Both the position numbers and the translations under genes were made by a program. A stretch of 64,000 bases of DNA, taken from NCBI RefSeq assembly GCF_947387525.1, contig NZ_CANDNW010000001.1, positions 1 through 64,000 on the forward strand. Direction: 5' to 3'. Numbering within the stretch: the stretch's first letter is position 1; the number at the start of each line of letters is the position of its first letter. The notes under the pieces are model-generated. The model worked only from the letters and a program-made list of their open reading frames with translations, did not search any database and was not told the DNA's origin. Shown here one piece after another: positions 1 to 8,407 of the stretch. This DNA comes from Limosilactobacillus viscerum (GTDB lineage Bacteria > Bacillota > Bacilli > Lactobacillales > Lactobacillaceae).

Positions 1-306
1 TGGTAAGCCGTTACCTTACCAACTAGCTAATGCACCGCGGGCCCATCCCAAAGTGATAGCCGAAACCATCTTTTATCCGAAAACCATGTGGTTTTCGGAG
101 TTATGCGGTATTAGCACCTGTTTCCAAATGTTATCCCCCGCTCTGGGGCAGGTTGCCCACGTGTTACTCACCCGTCCGCCGCTCACTGGTAATCCATCGT
201 CAAATCAGTGCAAGCACGTCATATCAGTTGGGCCAGTGCGCTCGACTTGCATGTATTAGGCACACCGCCGGCGTTCATCCTGAGCCAGGATCAAACTCTC
301 ATATAA
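1..306 (-). rRNA. rrs: 16S ribosomal RNA, 5' part (partial)
   Basis: The reverse strand carries the universal 16S start motif AGAGTTTGATCCTGGCTCAG at about 299-280, followed by the V1-V2 region. The mature 5' end is placed near 306 by counting back seven bases from the conserved AGAG. The gene runs off the left edge of the window, so only about the first 300 nt are seen. The V2 text is lactobacillus-like and closest to what I remember of Limosilactobacillus, but I cannot name a species. Confidence 0.95.
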
Positions 307-420
307 AATATAAGAACTTGAATAGCTCTATTTCAAATTAATTAAGCGAATTGACTTCGCAAATGTTTTTGCTCCAATCACCGAAGTGATCGAAGACCCT
401 ACACATTTGATTCGTCGAAA

Positions 421-441
421 CTTTGTTCAGTTTTCAAAGGT
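421..441 (-). promoter_or_regulatory. rRNA leader antitermination-type box
   Basis: The minus strand reads CTTTGAAAACTGAAC, the box conserved ahead of 16S genes in Bacillales and lactobacilli. It lies about 115 nt before the 16S 5' end, in the leader that is processed away. The role in antitermination is inferred from the family. Confidence 0.6.
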
Positions 442-549
442 CTACCTCGTTAGCAGTTAGCTAACAAATCTATTTTATCACAGTCGCCGTTTGAAGTCAA
501 CAACTAATTTTAAGAACTAATTGTCAGAACTCAAATAAGCAACTCTGAC

Positions 550-578
550 AATATATCATGATGTCAAAACAATGTCAA
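550..578 (-). promoter_or_regulatory. rrn promoter P2
   Basis: On the minus strand TTGACA (578-573), a 17-nt spacer and TATATT (555-550) form a near-consensus SigA promoter about 245 nt ahead of the 16S 5' end. Confidence 0.75.
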
Positions 579-631
579 ACATATTTCAGAAATTTTTCAT
601 CAACTATGTCATCGCCTTGACAACGTTAAAT

Positions 632-660
632 ATAATACATGGATTTCCACCAATCGTCAA
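632..660 (-). promoter_or_regulatory. rrn promoter P1
   Basis: On the minus strand TTGACG (660-655), a 17-nt spacer and TATTAT (637-632) form a second promoter upstream of P2. Tandem promoters are usual for rRNA operons. The rest of 307-812 is untranslated leader, upstream AT-rich sequence and the tyrS terminator. Confidence 0.7.
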
Positions 661-754
661 GCATTAATCTGCAAGCTTTTTTGGCTATTTTTAAAAACCT
701 GAACTTACCTTTTGTCATCTACTCTTTTGTTTGTAATTTAATATTTTTGTAAAC

Positions 755-791
755 AAAAAGCTGACCTGTGTCTTTCACTGGTCAGCTTTTT
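755..791 (-). terminator. Rho-independent terminator of tyrS
   Basis: AAAAAGCTGACC and GGTCAGCTTTTT form a perfect 12-bp stem around a short loop, 22 nt after the tyrS stop. It is symmetric and could work on both strands. Confidence 0.85.
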
Positions 792-812
792 ACTAACAAT
801 TAAGTTCAAATT

Positions 813-2063
813 TTATTTTACCCGTGCAAGGAAGTAGTGCTTCTTACCACGACGGACAATTACAAACTTACCATCAAAGTGTGTGCTTGGATCAATTTCT
901 GCTTCCAAGTCGTCCACCTTTTCACCGTTAATCCGAATTGCGCCATTAGAAACATCTTGCCGCGCTTGCCGCCGGGATGGTTCGATGCCATTATCGGTCA
1001 ACCAGATAACAATGTTTTCCTTCTTGTTTTCAACGTCAACCGATGGCATGTTCTTGAAGCCCTGTTCAATTTCTTCAACAGATAAGTCAGCAACATCCCC
1101 AGAGAAGAGTGCCTTACTGATCCGTTCAGCTTCTTCAACTGCCTTCTCGCCATGAACAAACTTAGTAACTTCTTCAGCTAAGCGGCGTTGTGCTTCACGC
1201 TTCCATGGTTCCTTCTCAACCTTTTCAGCCAGATCATCAATTTCTTCTTTAGATAAGAAAGTAAAGTACTTAAGGTACTTTACAACATCCCGGTCATCCT
1301 GATTAATCCAGAATTGGTAGAATTCGTATGGTGACGTCTTCTTTGGATCAAGCCAGACTGCACCGCCAGCCGTCTTACCAAACTTAGTTCCATCAGCCTT
1401 GAGCATCAATGGAATCGTCAGGCCATATACCTTTGTTTCAGGTCCTTCAATCTTGTGAATTAAGTCAATCCCGGCAGTGATGTTCCCCCACTGGTCAGAA
1501 CCACCAATTTCCAACTGAACGTCGTGGTGACGGTACAGGTGGAGGAAGTCAACGGATTGCAGGATTTGGTAAGTAAATTCAGTAAAGGAAATTCCCGCTT
1601 CCAACCGGCTAGCAACAACTTCCTTATTCAACATCGTATTAATGTTGAACAGCTTACCGTAATCCCGTAAGAAGTCCAATAAACTAATCTTGGAAAGCCA
1701 GTCGTGGTTATTAACAATCGTAAAGTTCTCCGTCCCAAACAGTTTCTTCATCTGGGCCGTCAATGCCTCTTCATTATGGTGAACTTGTTCCATCGTTTGC
1801 AGTGTCCGCTCAGTCTTCCGGCCAGATGGGTCACCGATCGCACCCGTTCCACCACCAATCAAAATAACTGGATGGTGACCAGCAAGCTGGAACCGTTTCA
1901 GGATCATGAACGGAATCAAGTGACCGATATGAAGACTGTCACCAGTTGGGTCGGTTCCACAGTAAAGGGCAATCTTATTTTCTTCCGTCAGCTTTTTTAA
2001 TGCATCCAAGTCCGTTGATTGGTTGATGGCGCCACGCCATTCTAGGTCATCAATAATGTTCAT
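813..2063 (-). CDS. tyrS: Tyrosyl-tRNA synthetase
   Basis: Class I aminoacyl-tRNA synthetase that charges tRNA-Tyr in the cytoplasm. The 416-residue protein has the usual TyrS length. HIGH is at residues 45-48, the KFGKT form of the KMSKS loop is at 227-231, and a C-terminal S4-type RNA-binding domain is present. The ATG at 2063 was chosen because AGGAGG lies 7 nt upstream and the family starts with NIIDDLEWRG. The reading frame stays open up to 2276, but that extension runs through the T-box leader and is not coding. The gene is monocistronic, between its own T-box and terminator. Confidence 0.97.
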   Translation of the reverse strand: MNIIDDLEWRGAINQSTDLDALKKLTEENKIALYCGTDPTGDSLHIGHLIPFMILKRFQLAGHHPVILIGGGTGAIGDPSGRKTERTLQTMEQVHHNEEALTAQMKKLFGTENFTIVNNHDWLSKISLLDFLRDYGKLFNINTMLNKEVVASRLEAGISFTEFTYQILQSVDFLHLYRHHDVQLEIGGSDQWGNITAGIDLIHKIEGPETKVYGLTIPLMLKADGTKFGKTAGGAVWLDPKKTSPYEFYQFWINQDDRDVVKYLKYFTFLSKEEIDDLAEKVEKEPWKREAQRRLAEEVTKFVHGEKAVEEAERISKALFSGDVADLSVEEIEQGFKNMPSVDVENKKENIVIWLTDNGIEPSRRQARQDVSNGAIRINGEKVDDLEAEIDPSTHFDGKFVIVRRGKKHYFLARVK

Positions 2064-2093
2064 CGTCGTTCCTCCTAATTTTTTGCTACGGAT

Positions 2094-2317
2094 AAAAAAA
2101 TCCCTGACTTCAAATGAAGTCAGGGACGATTTAACCGCGTTACCACCTTGAATTGCAGCCCGTAAGCGGACTACCTCTCTCGTCGATAACGGGACGATCC
2201 GTTCAGACTCAACAAGTGTAATTCGTCGCTCAGCATTGGTGGGCTCACAATTGCCGCCCACTCTCTGGATGTCCAACCAGTAACTACTAGTTCTTGTCTC
2301 AGCGTCCTTTAATAATT
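2094..2317 (-). promoter_or_regulatory. Tyrosine T-box leader of tyrS
   Basis: The T-box core AAGGTGGTAACGCGG lies at 2149-2135 on the minus strand. It is followed by a terminator hairpin (2127-2094: CCCTGACTTC/GAAGTCAGGG plus a T run). Stem I with the AGAGAG element lies upstream. The probable specifier is TAC (Tyr) at 2220-2218, followed by a purine as in the family. Uncharged tRNA-Tyr is expected to stabilise the antiterminator. Confidence 0.9.
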
Positions 2318-2323
2318 GCCGTT

Positions 2324-2353
2324 ATTGTACCGGCTTTCCGGACCATCTGTCAA
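2324..2353 (-). promoter_or_regulatory. tyrS promoter
   Basis: Minus strand TTGACA (2353-2348), 18-nt spacer, TACAAT (2329-2324). Transcription would start just ahead of T-box stem I. Confidence 0.7.
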
Positions 2354-2357
2354 CCCA

Positions 2358-5285
2358 CTACCTTGCAACCTGTTTAAGAAAACTCTCCTTTTGCAGGTAG
2401 TGGTGACCAGCCGTTAAGTCATATTGAACCAGTTGGTAGTCATGGAAAAGCTGCCGCTGCTGCTTATTTAGCTTAACATGTTGCCCATGCTGGTTAACAA
2501 AGTCAATTCCTCCCTGGTGGGCAGAATTGTTCTTCGCCGTTCCATTAGTAGGTAGGGAAATGGCGGGTAAGTCTTCTTGAACCTTAGTCAGCAAGGCATA
2601 ATATGGCGACACTTTCACGTCCATCTTAGCAAGTGCCATTGCCGAGAAATCGTTGGGGCCAACCAGCTGGTGTTCACTAGGCAAACGATCATGGTTAATC
2701 TTTTGGGCCGCTTTATTGCTGTAAATAAAGTAATCAGTTTCATGAAGCGGTGTCCCGTACTTCCCCATCGGTAGCCCATGGTAGATCCCCGGCAAGTGGT
2801 CACCATACCATACTACCGTGGTTGGCTGTTTACTATTATCTAACCGGTGAATCCACGCTTGCAATGCCTGGTCAGTATAGTGAATTCCCTGGATGTAAGC
2901 CTCAATTTGTCCCTGCTGGTCAGGATTATTGAAGCCTTTCCCGCTGACATGGTACTGCCGTTTCTGGTAATATGCCGGTTCGTATGGCATATGGTTTTGC
3001 ATTGTTGCCACCTGAACGAACTTACCATGAGGGCGGCGGGCCAAGTTCAGGTCGATTTCCTTATAGGTAGAGTCATCACTGACCCGCGGATTCTTTTGGA
3101 TTTTACTAGTGTAGGTAATCTTGCTGCCACCATCAAAGTGGTAGAACTTATTGAAGCCAAACTTCTTGTAAACCGTCTCCCGACTATAAAGGTTAGCCGT
3201 AAACGGGTGGATTCCGATGCTATAGTTAAACAAATTATTGATAGTAAAGGTCTTCTTTTGAAATGGTACCAGCTGTGAATATGGCGTTGGCATTGTCGGT
3301 GAGAAATTAGCAATCGATAGCCCAGTCAATGCCTGGTATTCCATATTGGCGGTCCCGCCACCATAGCCAGAGCTCAGCATTATCCCACTGGTCGTCTGCT
3401 TCTTGAAGCGGTGCAGGAACGGCAACGGGTCGCCACCGCTAACCTTCATCCCCGGCACCCGCGCCGGATCAGCAAAGCTTTCGCTCAGTACAAATACAAG
3501 ATTTTGCTTACCCATACTCTGGTGAGTCCGCTGGTGATTGATCTGCCGTCCTTCTTTAGCATACCGTTGCTCAACCCGTTTCATCTCCGCAGCGGAATAG
3601 CCCGCCGGCTTCGTCATCACGTGAACATCAACATTATTTGCAAACTGCAAAAGAGTCCCGTTCATCTTTGCTCCCCGGAGTTGGGCATAGAAGTAGGGGG
3701 TGTCATCAATCCGCTGCAGCTGCTTGTAGACGACGGAATCGCTATGATTGACCCGGGTAAAGCAGGCCAAAAAACAAATAGCAAGGACCGCCACAATCCC
3801 CCGGCTCCAAGCATTAAAGCGACACGGGCTACCATAGCGGTGTTCCAGCCACCCAAAGAATGCCAACAGCAAGATAATAACAACGATGGCTCCCGCAATA
3901 ATCCACGGGTTAACCATCCCCAGCAGTTCACCTATCGCTTTCACCGCGGAAAGGTCGGTTGGCAAAATTGGTTCATTCCGGGCGGCAATTTTAAGAACCG
4001 ATGCACAGAGCCATCCTAGGTAGAAGATAATTCCGATCCCACTGCTCAACCACCAACGGTTCGTAATTGCCATTAAGATTAATATTAATGCGAAGACGAT
4101 CAGGACGTTGACTGTCACTATTTTAGCCCGCTGGGTAACAACCCATTGAACCATCGTCCAGTCATTTCCCCACAGGTAAGCAAATGACGCTACCGTAATT
4201 AGCCACAAAACGACATAGGTAAGGATAACCGGCCAGTAACGCTTGGCAAATTGTTTTCCCCAGACTACCGCTTGGCGCCAATTAAAGTTAAATTGCCACC
4301 GGCTTCCCAGTGATACCACTGCGTATGGCAAACTAACTGCTAATACCACTAGGATAATCCCGGTAGTAACCGCCAACGACCAGTTAACGGTTGGCACCAG
4401 GAGTGGGGTTACCGCTTGCGGCGTCCCTAATAGGCCCAGGAGGATGATTAATTGGGTGTAATTATGCTCATTTGCCCACCGCATCTTACTAGCACGAACC
4501 AACCATGCTACCGCAAGAATGCAGGTAATTACTACCAATGGCTGGAAAGCATTAATCGCTAGCAGGTAGTGGGTGTCTGGTTTTAACCCCTTATGCGGGC
4601 TGTAAAGGACATGGTTCATGTTTAACCACGTCAACACCCCTGACACAAGGAAGGCAGTAACCGTGACCGTGGCATACCGCCACCGCGCCCACTTTTTTAA
4701 CCAGGCCCGGTCATTGGCTAACCAGTCCCCGACCGCAAAAAGGTAGATAAACCAGATTAGGCTGGTCCCCCGGTGGAAGCCCAGAATGTCGTAGCCGTTA
4801 AAGAGGCGTACCAGGAAGAAGATTACCGTAATTGTAATTAAAGTGTGCCGTCGCTGGATAACTGACCACCGGTGCAATAGTTTTTGTAGTGGTTGAGCCA
4901 ACACAAAAAGACCGGAGCTGGTTAGCCAGGCAATGAAAATTTCCTGGGCCACATATAACTCCGGTGATGGCTGTGCCACGTTTACTACTGGTTGGGTCGT
5001 ATACTTTGCCCATAAAAAGCCGACTGCCCCGATCAACCACAGGAGGACCATCATTCCCCACCGCGGCTTGGCACGGCGTTGACCGCAGCCAATCAGGATC
5101 GGTACCAGGACTACTGACGCACTGATTGCCATCTTTAATAGCCACCAACTAGCAAATAATGCGGGGTGGTGACCCGTCAAGTGAGTCAGTATTTGACCAG
5201 CCGTACATAAGTAGCAAAGAACCGTAATGATACTAATAATAGTACCAACCAAGTATCCCCGACTTGTTAAACGTTTGTTACTCAT
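2358..5285 (-). CDS. LtaS-like membrane phosphoglycerol transferase (sulfatase fold) with long extra N-terminal membrane module
   Basis: Predicted 975-residue polytopic membrane enzyme. The extracellular C-terminal part (about 594-900) is a sulfatase/LTA-synthase domain. It has LSESFADP at 600-607, the nucleophile threonine in GGGTANMEY (T645), QNHMPY at 763-768 and WYGDH at 826-830, which are metal and substrate ligands in LtaS. Residues about 340-510 look like the LtaS membrane part (ARNEPILPTDL). Another 330 residues precede it with about eight hydrophobic segments, so the protein is much longer than LtaS (about 640). The likely job is polymerising or adding glycerol phosphate to lipoteichoic acid or a related glycopolymer. 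The ribosome site is weak (AAAGTTGGA). It has its own promoter and no operon partner. Confidence 0.85.
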   Translation of the reverse strand: MSNKRLTSRGYLVGTIISIITVLCYLCTAGQILTHLTGHHPALFASWWLLKMAISASVVLVPILIGCGQRRAKPRWGMMVLLWLIGAVGFLWAKYTTQPVVNVAQPSPELYVAQEIFIAWLTSSGLFVLAQPLQKLLHRWSVIQRRHTLITITVIFFLVRLFNGYDILGFHRGTSLIWFIYLFAVGDWLANDRAWLKKWARWRYATVTVTAFLVSGVLTWLNMNHVLYSPHKGLKPDTHYLLAINAFQPLVVITCILAVAWLVRASKMRWANEHNYTQLIILLGLLGTPQAVTPLLVPTVNWSLAVTTGIILVVLAVSLPYAVVSLGSRWQFNFNWRQAVVWGKQFAKRYWPVILTYVVLWLITVASFAYLWGNDWTMVQWVVTQRAKIVTVNVLIVFALILILMAITNRWWLSSGIGIIFYLGWLCASVLKIAARNEPILPTDLSAVKAIGELLGMVNPWIIAGAIVVIILLLAFFGWLEHRYGSPCRFNAWSRGIVAVLAICFLACFTRVNHSDSVVYKQLQRIDDTPYFYAQLRGAKMNGTLLQFANNVDVHVMTKPAGYSAAEMKRVEQRYAKEGRQINHQRTHQSMGKQNLVFVLSESFADPARVPGMKVSGGDPLPFLHRFKKQTTSGIMLSSGYGGGTANMEYQALTGLSIANFSPTMPTPYSQLVPFQKKTFTINNLFNYSIGIHPFTANLYSRETVYKKFGFNKFYHFDGGSKITYTSKIQKNPRVSDDSTYKEIDLNLARRPHGKFVQVATMQNHMPYEPAYYQKRQYHVSGKGFNNPDQQGQIEAYIQGIHYTDQALQAWIHRLDNSKQPTTVVWYGDHLPGIYHGLPMGKYGTPLHETDYFIYSNKAAQKINHDRLPSEHQLVGPNDFSAMALAKMDVKVSPYYALLTKVQEDLPAISLPTNGTAKNNSAHQGGIDFVNQHGQHVKLNKQQRQLFHDYQLVQYDLTAGHHYLQKESFLKQVAR

Positions 5286-5319
5286 TCAATCCAACTTTCT
5301 ATACAGAATTCTGCTCTTT

Positions 5320-5349
5320 ATTATAAAAACGATCGCCAATTATATTCAA
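5320..5349 (-). promoter_or_regulatory. Promoter of the LtaS-like gene
   Basis: Minus strand TTGAAT (5349-5344), 18-nt spacer, TATAAT (5325-5320), about 35 nt before the ATG at 5285. Confidence 0.6.
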
Positions 5350-5390
5350 TATTCATTCTTGATAAATAGTAGTGTCATAAGACAGGAACA

Positions 5391-5577
5391 GGGCCCGTGA
5401 CAAAACTTGGTTTTGTCATGGGCCCTTGTTTTGTTTTAGCTCCGAATATTACAGAGATATCGCGTGCCACAACCCAGGGCCTTAGTGTCTAGCTACGGAC
5501 AATCGCTAGCCCGTTCCGTGCTAACGATCGTCCTATGCTAGCCATCAGGCCCTAACCGGGGGGTGTGTCACAGCTCC
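5391..5577 (-). repeat. Dispersed 3'-UTR repeat, copy A (MITE-like, with terminator hairpin)
   Basis: 187 bp nearly identical to 29050-29254. The plus-strand left end is GGGCCCGTGACA and the right end TGTCACAGCTCC, an imperfect terminal inverted repeat (9 of 12). The left end forms the hairpin GGGCCCGTGACAAAAC/GTTTTGTCATGGGCCC, a terminator for minus-strand transcripts. It begins 6 nt after the stop of the gene at 5583. No target-site duplication is visible. With the promoter at 5320-5349 this accounts for most of the gap 5286-5582. Confidence 0.75.
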
Positions 5578-5582
5578 CTTTC

Positions 5583-6089
5583 TTATCGTTCATTTTCAGG
5601 AACATCATAACCATTCTTGGCTACTTTTTCCTGCTGTGATTTCTTTGCCTGATTAAACATATCCATAAAATCAGCAACTACCATTTCATCCTGTTGGTAA
5701 CTGTCCGCTTCCCATTCAAACGGCGCATGTTTAACCGTTCCCGGTGTAGTCAGGTTCTCACCGCTCCTTGTCATTACCAGCTGGTAGAAGTTGTGATCAT
5801 AAATACTTTTGATTTTAACTTGAAACTGGTCATTTCCGAGGTATTCCCACGTTCCTTGACCAGCATCGCCATACTGGTTTGCCGTTTCCGGCTGGGCCAA
5901 TAAGGCAGTGCCATCTTCTTTAAAGTAGAAATAATTATACTGGGGCCGTCCCGCGTCGTCCGCCAGCACATCTCTACTGGTTTCCTTATAAACCCCACTT
6001 AACAAACCCTTTTTGTTTTTCTGATGTTTAACAGCAGCAACGGTCATTAGCAAGGCAAGGCCTAGCGCAAATTTAGAGCTCTTTTTCAT
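5583..6089 (-). CDS. Small exported or membrane-anchored protein of unknown function
   Basis: 168 residues, not recognised. Residues 1-20 (KKSSK then a hydrophobic run LGLALLMTVAAV) look like an uncleaved signal anchor or weak signal peptide without a lipobox cysteine. The rest is soluble and polar, with a possible beta-rich middle (YNYFYFKEDGTALLAQ ... GTWEYLGNDQFQVKI), reminiscent of small secreted proteins that report the cost or level of a substrate in a repeat-free beta fold. The C-terminus is charged and lysine/glutamine-rich. GGAGG lies 8 nt before the ATG. It is followed at once by repeat copy A, which supplies a terminator. The gene appears to be transcribed alone. Confidence 0.75.
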   Translation of the reverse strand: MKKSSKFALGLALLMTVAAVKHQKNKKGLLSGVYKETSRDVLADDAGRPQYNYFYFKEDGTALLAQPETANQYGDAGQGTWEYLGNDQFQVKIKSIYDHNFYQLVMTRSGENLTTPGTVKHAPFEWEADSYQQDEMVVADFMDMFNQAKKSQQEKVAKNGYDVPENER

Positions 6090-6119
6090 TTCCTACCCTC
6101 CAGAATTCTTATTTCTTTC

Positions 6120-6149
6120 ATTGTATTCCCTTTAAATAAAAAACGCCAA
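6120..6149 (-). promoter_or_regulatory. Candidate promoter of the 168-aa protein gene
   Basis: Minus strand TTGGCG (6149-6144), 18-nt spacer, TACAAT (6125-6120). The -35 box overlaps the terminator of the upstream DUF975 gene. Confidence 0.4.
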
Positions 6150-6167
6150 GCATCTCTGCTTAGCGTC
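6138..6167 (-). terminator. Terminator of the DUF975 gene
   Basis: Minus strand GACGCTAAGC and GCTTGGCGT pair (one mismatch) and are followed by six T residues, 13 nt after the stop at 6180. Confidence 0.7.
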
Positions 6168-6179
6168 TAGCTTAAAAGC

Positions 6180-7214
6180 CTAGTCTTCCTTCTTGGCTTC
6201 AGGCTTTTTATTTTCTTCCGGCTTAACCGTTGGTGATGGTTGTTTTTTTGCCTTCTTTGGGGTGTAAACCTCATGGACAAATGCTTCGCCAGTCAGTTCG
6301 GCAACTGGCTTGAAGGTATCTTTGAAGTCGGCATCAACATCATCGCCTTCCTTACTCTTAACGTAGAAAAGTGCTCCCGTTGCAAAGACAACTGGCAGGT
6401 AGCAAACCATCCCTAAGATGGCAATCAACAGGCCGATGTACATCAGGACATAGGTAGCGGTGTAGTTACCATAGAATGCTAGGCCGCCAAAGATTACGCC
6501 CCAAACAACCATTGGGAAAATTTCAACCAACAGGGTAATCAAGAAGTAGTTCAACTTCCGGCCACCCATAAAGCGCCGACTAGCCGTCAGTGCATGCCGC
6601 ATTGACTGGCCAAGGAATTGCGGCTGCTTTTCCCGGTAAAGGAAGTAGGATTGGGAGAATTCGATACTCTTCCAAATAACCACGATTTCATTAACCAATT
6701 GGATACCACGTAACCATAAAGCACTGTGTGTCATTCCGCCAACAACGTCAGCAATGATGTTTAATGGCAAGCTCCACAGGAAGATAAATAAACCAACGTA
6801 AAGGGCAATCCGCCATAATTGGTTCTTCCGCAGGTGCTTAAAGTGCAGCCAGATGGAACCAGCACTTACCGGCTGGTCAGGGTTAGCCAAGTGGTCCTGG
6901 TAAGCATACTGGGCAGCCACAACGTAGAAGTTGTAGAAAAATGACAGTGCCGCAATAATTGCAATCCCAGCTAATACTTCTACTAACCCCATCAACAGTG
7001 CCAATGGTGATGCCATCCCGTACATGATCATCATGACGCTCATCATCATTGATTGTAGAACGTTCGTTGAGAAGAGACCGATGATGCAAACCAACGCAAA
7101 ATAAATAATGGTAATACCACCGATTGGCCACATCGCAGATAAGTAATGTGGCTTAACCAGTGCCTTAAGTTCCTTCACAAAGTTACTCAAGGATAAGCTA
7201 TGTTGTTTCTTCAT
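6180..7214 (-). CDS. DUF975-family integral membrane protein
   Basis: 344 residues with about five to six hydrophobic segments and the N-terminal LSNFVKELKALVKPHY motif seen at the start of DUF975 proteins. Function is unknown. The C-terminal 50 residues are hydrophilic and end in a lysine/glutamate-rich tail (TPKKAKKQPSPTVKPEENKK). I place the start at the ATG at 7214, which has AAGGTGG upstream and matches the family N-terminus. An in-frame ATG at 7310 has no ribosome site. Ends at its own terminator. A possible promoter TTGACT-N17-TAATCC lies at about 7353-7325. Confidence 0.8.
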   Translation of the reverse strand: MKKQHSLSLSNFVKELKALVKPHYLSAMWPIGGITIIYFALVCIIGLFSTNVLQSMMMSVMMIMYGMASPLALLMGLVEVLAGIAIIAALSFFYNFYVVAAQYAYQDHLANPDQPVSAGSIWLHFKHLRKNQLWRIALYVGLFIFLWSLPLNIIADVVGGMTHSALWLRGIQLVNEIVVIWKSIEFSQSYFLYREKQPQFLGQSMRHALTASRRFMGGRKLNYFLITLLVEIFPMVVWGVIFGGLAFYGNYTATYVLMYIGLLIAILGMVCYLPVVFATGALFYVKSKEGDDVDADFKDTFKPVAELTGEAFVHEVYTPKKAKKQPSPTVKPEENKKPEAKKED

Positions 7215-7364
7215 ATGAAAAAATGTCCACCTTTTAATCAATTTATGTTCCATCATAACACAACTAATGCCGAGCTCAATTTCTTTGACTAATCTTCGCA
7301 ATTTTTTCATTTTTTCTATACCGGAGGATTAAATTATTGCACCTAATTAGTCAATTATCGCCCC

Positions 7365-7436
7365 CCTGCAAGAAAACGTGCTACAGGGCAGGAGGCTAGT
7401 GCCTAACAGAAAAAAATCGAACGACGCAAAATGCGT
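7365..7436. repeat. 72-nt direct repeat, unit 1
   Basis: Begins CCTGCAAGAAAACGTGCT and contains CTAGTGCCTAACAGAAAAAA and GACGCAAAATGCGT. It repeats at 7478-7549 with the same length and about ten differences. It lies in the 398-nt gap between gpmA and the DUF975 gene. Confidence 0.8.
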
Positions 7437-7477
7437 ACTGCAACTTCTCCTGCTCTTTTACTGTTTTTATTTTTCTT

Positions 7478-7549
7478 CCTGCAAGGAAACGTGCTCCGCG
7501 GGCCCGGGCCTAGTGCCTAACAGAAAAAATCGGCCGACGCAAAATGCGT
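7478..7549. repeat. 72-nt direct repeat, unit 2
   Basis: Second copy of the unit at 7365-7436, offset by 113 nt. Its right end forms one side of the gpmA terminator hairpin; the matching flank is missing next to unit 1. Confidence 0.8.
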
Positions 7550-7561
7550 CAACCGATTTTT
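7523..7561 (-). terminator. Terminator of gpmA
   Basis: AAAAAATCGG..GACGCA and TGCGTC..CCGATTTTT form a long interrupted stem followed on the minus strand by T residues, about 50 nt after the gpmA stop. Confidence 0.75.
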
Positions 7562-7612
7562 CCATGTTATGCATACGGCCCTAATCCGGCCCGCTCCGCA
7601 CTCTTTTTTAGT

Positions 7613-8299
7613 TTAGTACTTTTCCTTACTCAAAACATTGAGCTTGTCGTCGAAGTCGTAAACAACTGGTTGGCCAGTGGCCATTTCCAGGTTCATGATG
7701 TCTTCGTCAGAGATTTGTTCAATGTACTTGCTCAATGCACGCAGTGAGTTACCGTGGGCTGCGATGATTACGTTCTTGCCATCAAGCAGCTTTGGTGCAA
7801 TTTCGTCTTGCCATAAAGGAATAACCCGTTCCAGAGTAACCTTTAAGTTTTCACCACCAGGAATAGTCCGTGGGTCTAAGTTTGCGTAACGACGATCATT
7901 TACAGCTGAACCTTCGTCATCTGCACTCAGCAGTGGTGGCAAAACATCGTATGAACGACGCCAAATGTGAACTTGTTCGTCACCGTACTTTTCAGCAGCC
8001 TTCTTCTTGTTGTGGCCTTGAAGAGCACCGTAGTGACGTTCGTTCAAACGCCAAGTCTTAGTTTCAGGAATCCACAGTTGGTCACATTCTTCAAGAGCAT
8101 AATGCAACGTCTTGATCGCACGCTTCAAAACTGAAGTGTATGCGTAGTCGAATTCAATTCCGTGTTCCTTAAGTGCCTTACCAGCGTTCTTAGCTTGTTC
8201 AACACCCTTTTCACTTAAGTCAACATCAACCCAACCAGTGAATTGGTTTGACAGGTTCCATTCACTTTGGCCGTGACGGATAAGTACTAATTTAGCCAT
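7613..8299 (-). CDS. gpmA: 2,3-bisphosphoglycerate-dependent phosphoglycerate mutase
   Basis: Glycolytic enzyme that interconverts 3- and 2-phosphoglycerate. 228 residues, the normal length. The phosphohistidine motif [10 protein letters not shown] is at the N-terminus (H9), and [12 protein letters not shown] and [12 protein letters not shown], carrying the second active-site histidine, are present. The ATG at 8299 is preceded by AAAGAGGT at suitable distance; the frame is open further upstream to 8350, but those codons precede the ribosome site. Monocistronic, with terminator at 7523-7561. Confidence 0.96.
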   Translation of the reverse strand: MAKLVLIRHGQSEWNLSNQFTGWVDVDLSEKGVEQAKNAGKALKEHGIEFDYAYTSVLKRAIKTLHYALEECDQLWIPETKTWRLNERHYGALQGHNKKKAAEKYGDEQVHIWRRSYDVLPPLLSADDEGSAVNDRRYANLDPRTIPGGENLKVTLERVIPLWQDEIAPKLLDGKNVIIAAHGNSLRALSKYIEQISDEDIMNLEMATGQPVVYDFDDKLNVLSKEKY

Positions 8300-8407
8300 G
8301 TTCAAATTGACCTCTTTCTTCTTAATTTTTATTTCAAATACAATCATCATTTTAGCCTATCTTGAACTAAATTAAAAGTAGCAGGCCCACCATGAACCGC
8401 TTTCATC

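Noticed and set aside
2064-2276. N-terminal extension of tyrS (open frame to 2276)
   Set aside because: It runs through the T-box core and terminator; AGGAGG and the family N-terminus place the start at 2063.
3411-4019. 202-codon plus-strand open frame
   Set aside because: Lies opposite the LtaS-like gene; no ribosome site or family match; a shadow of a long gene.
7215-7310. Upstream start of the DUF975 gene
   Set aside because: The ATG at 7310 has no ribosome site; CCTCC there is on the wrong strand.
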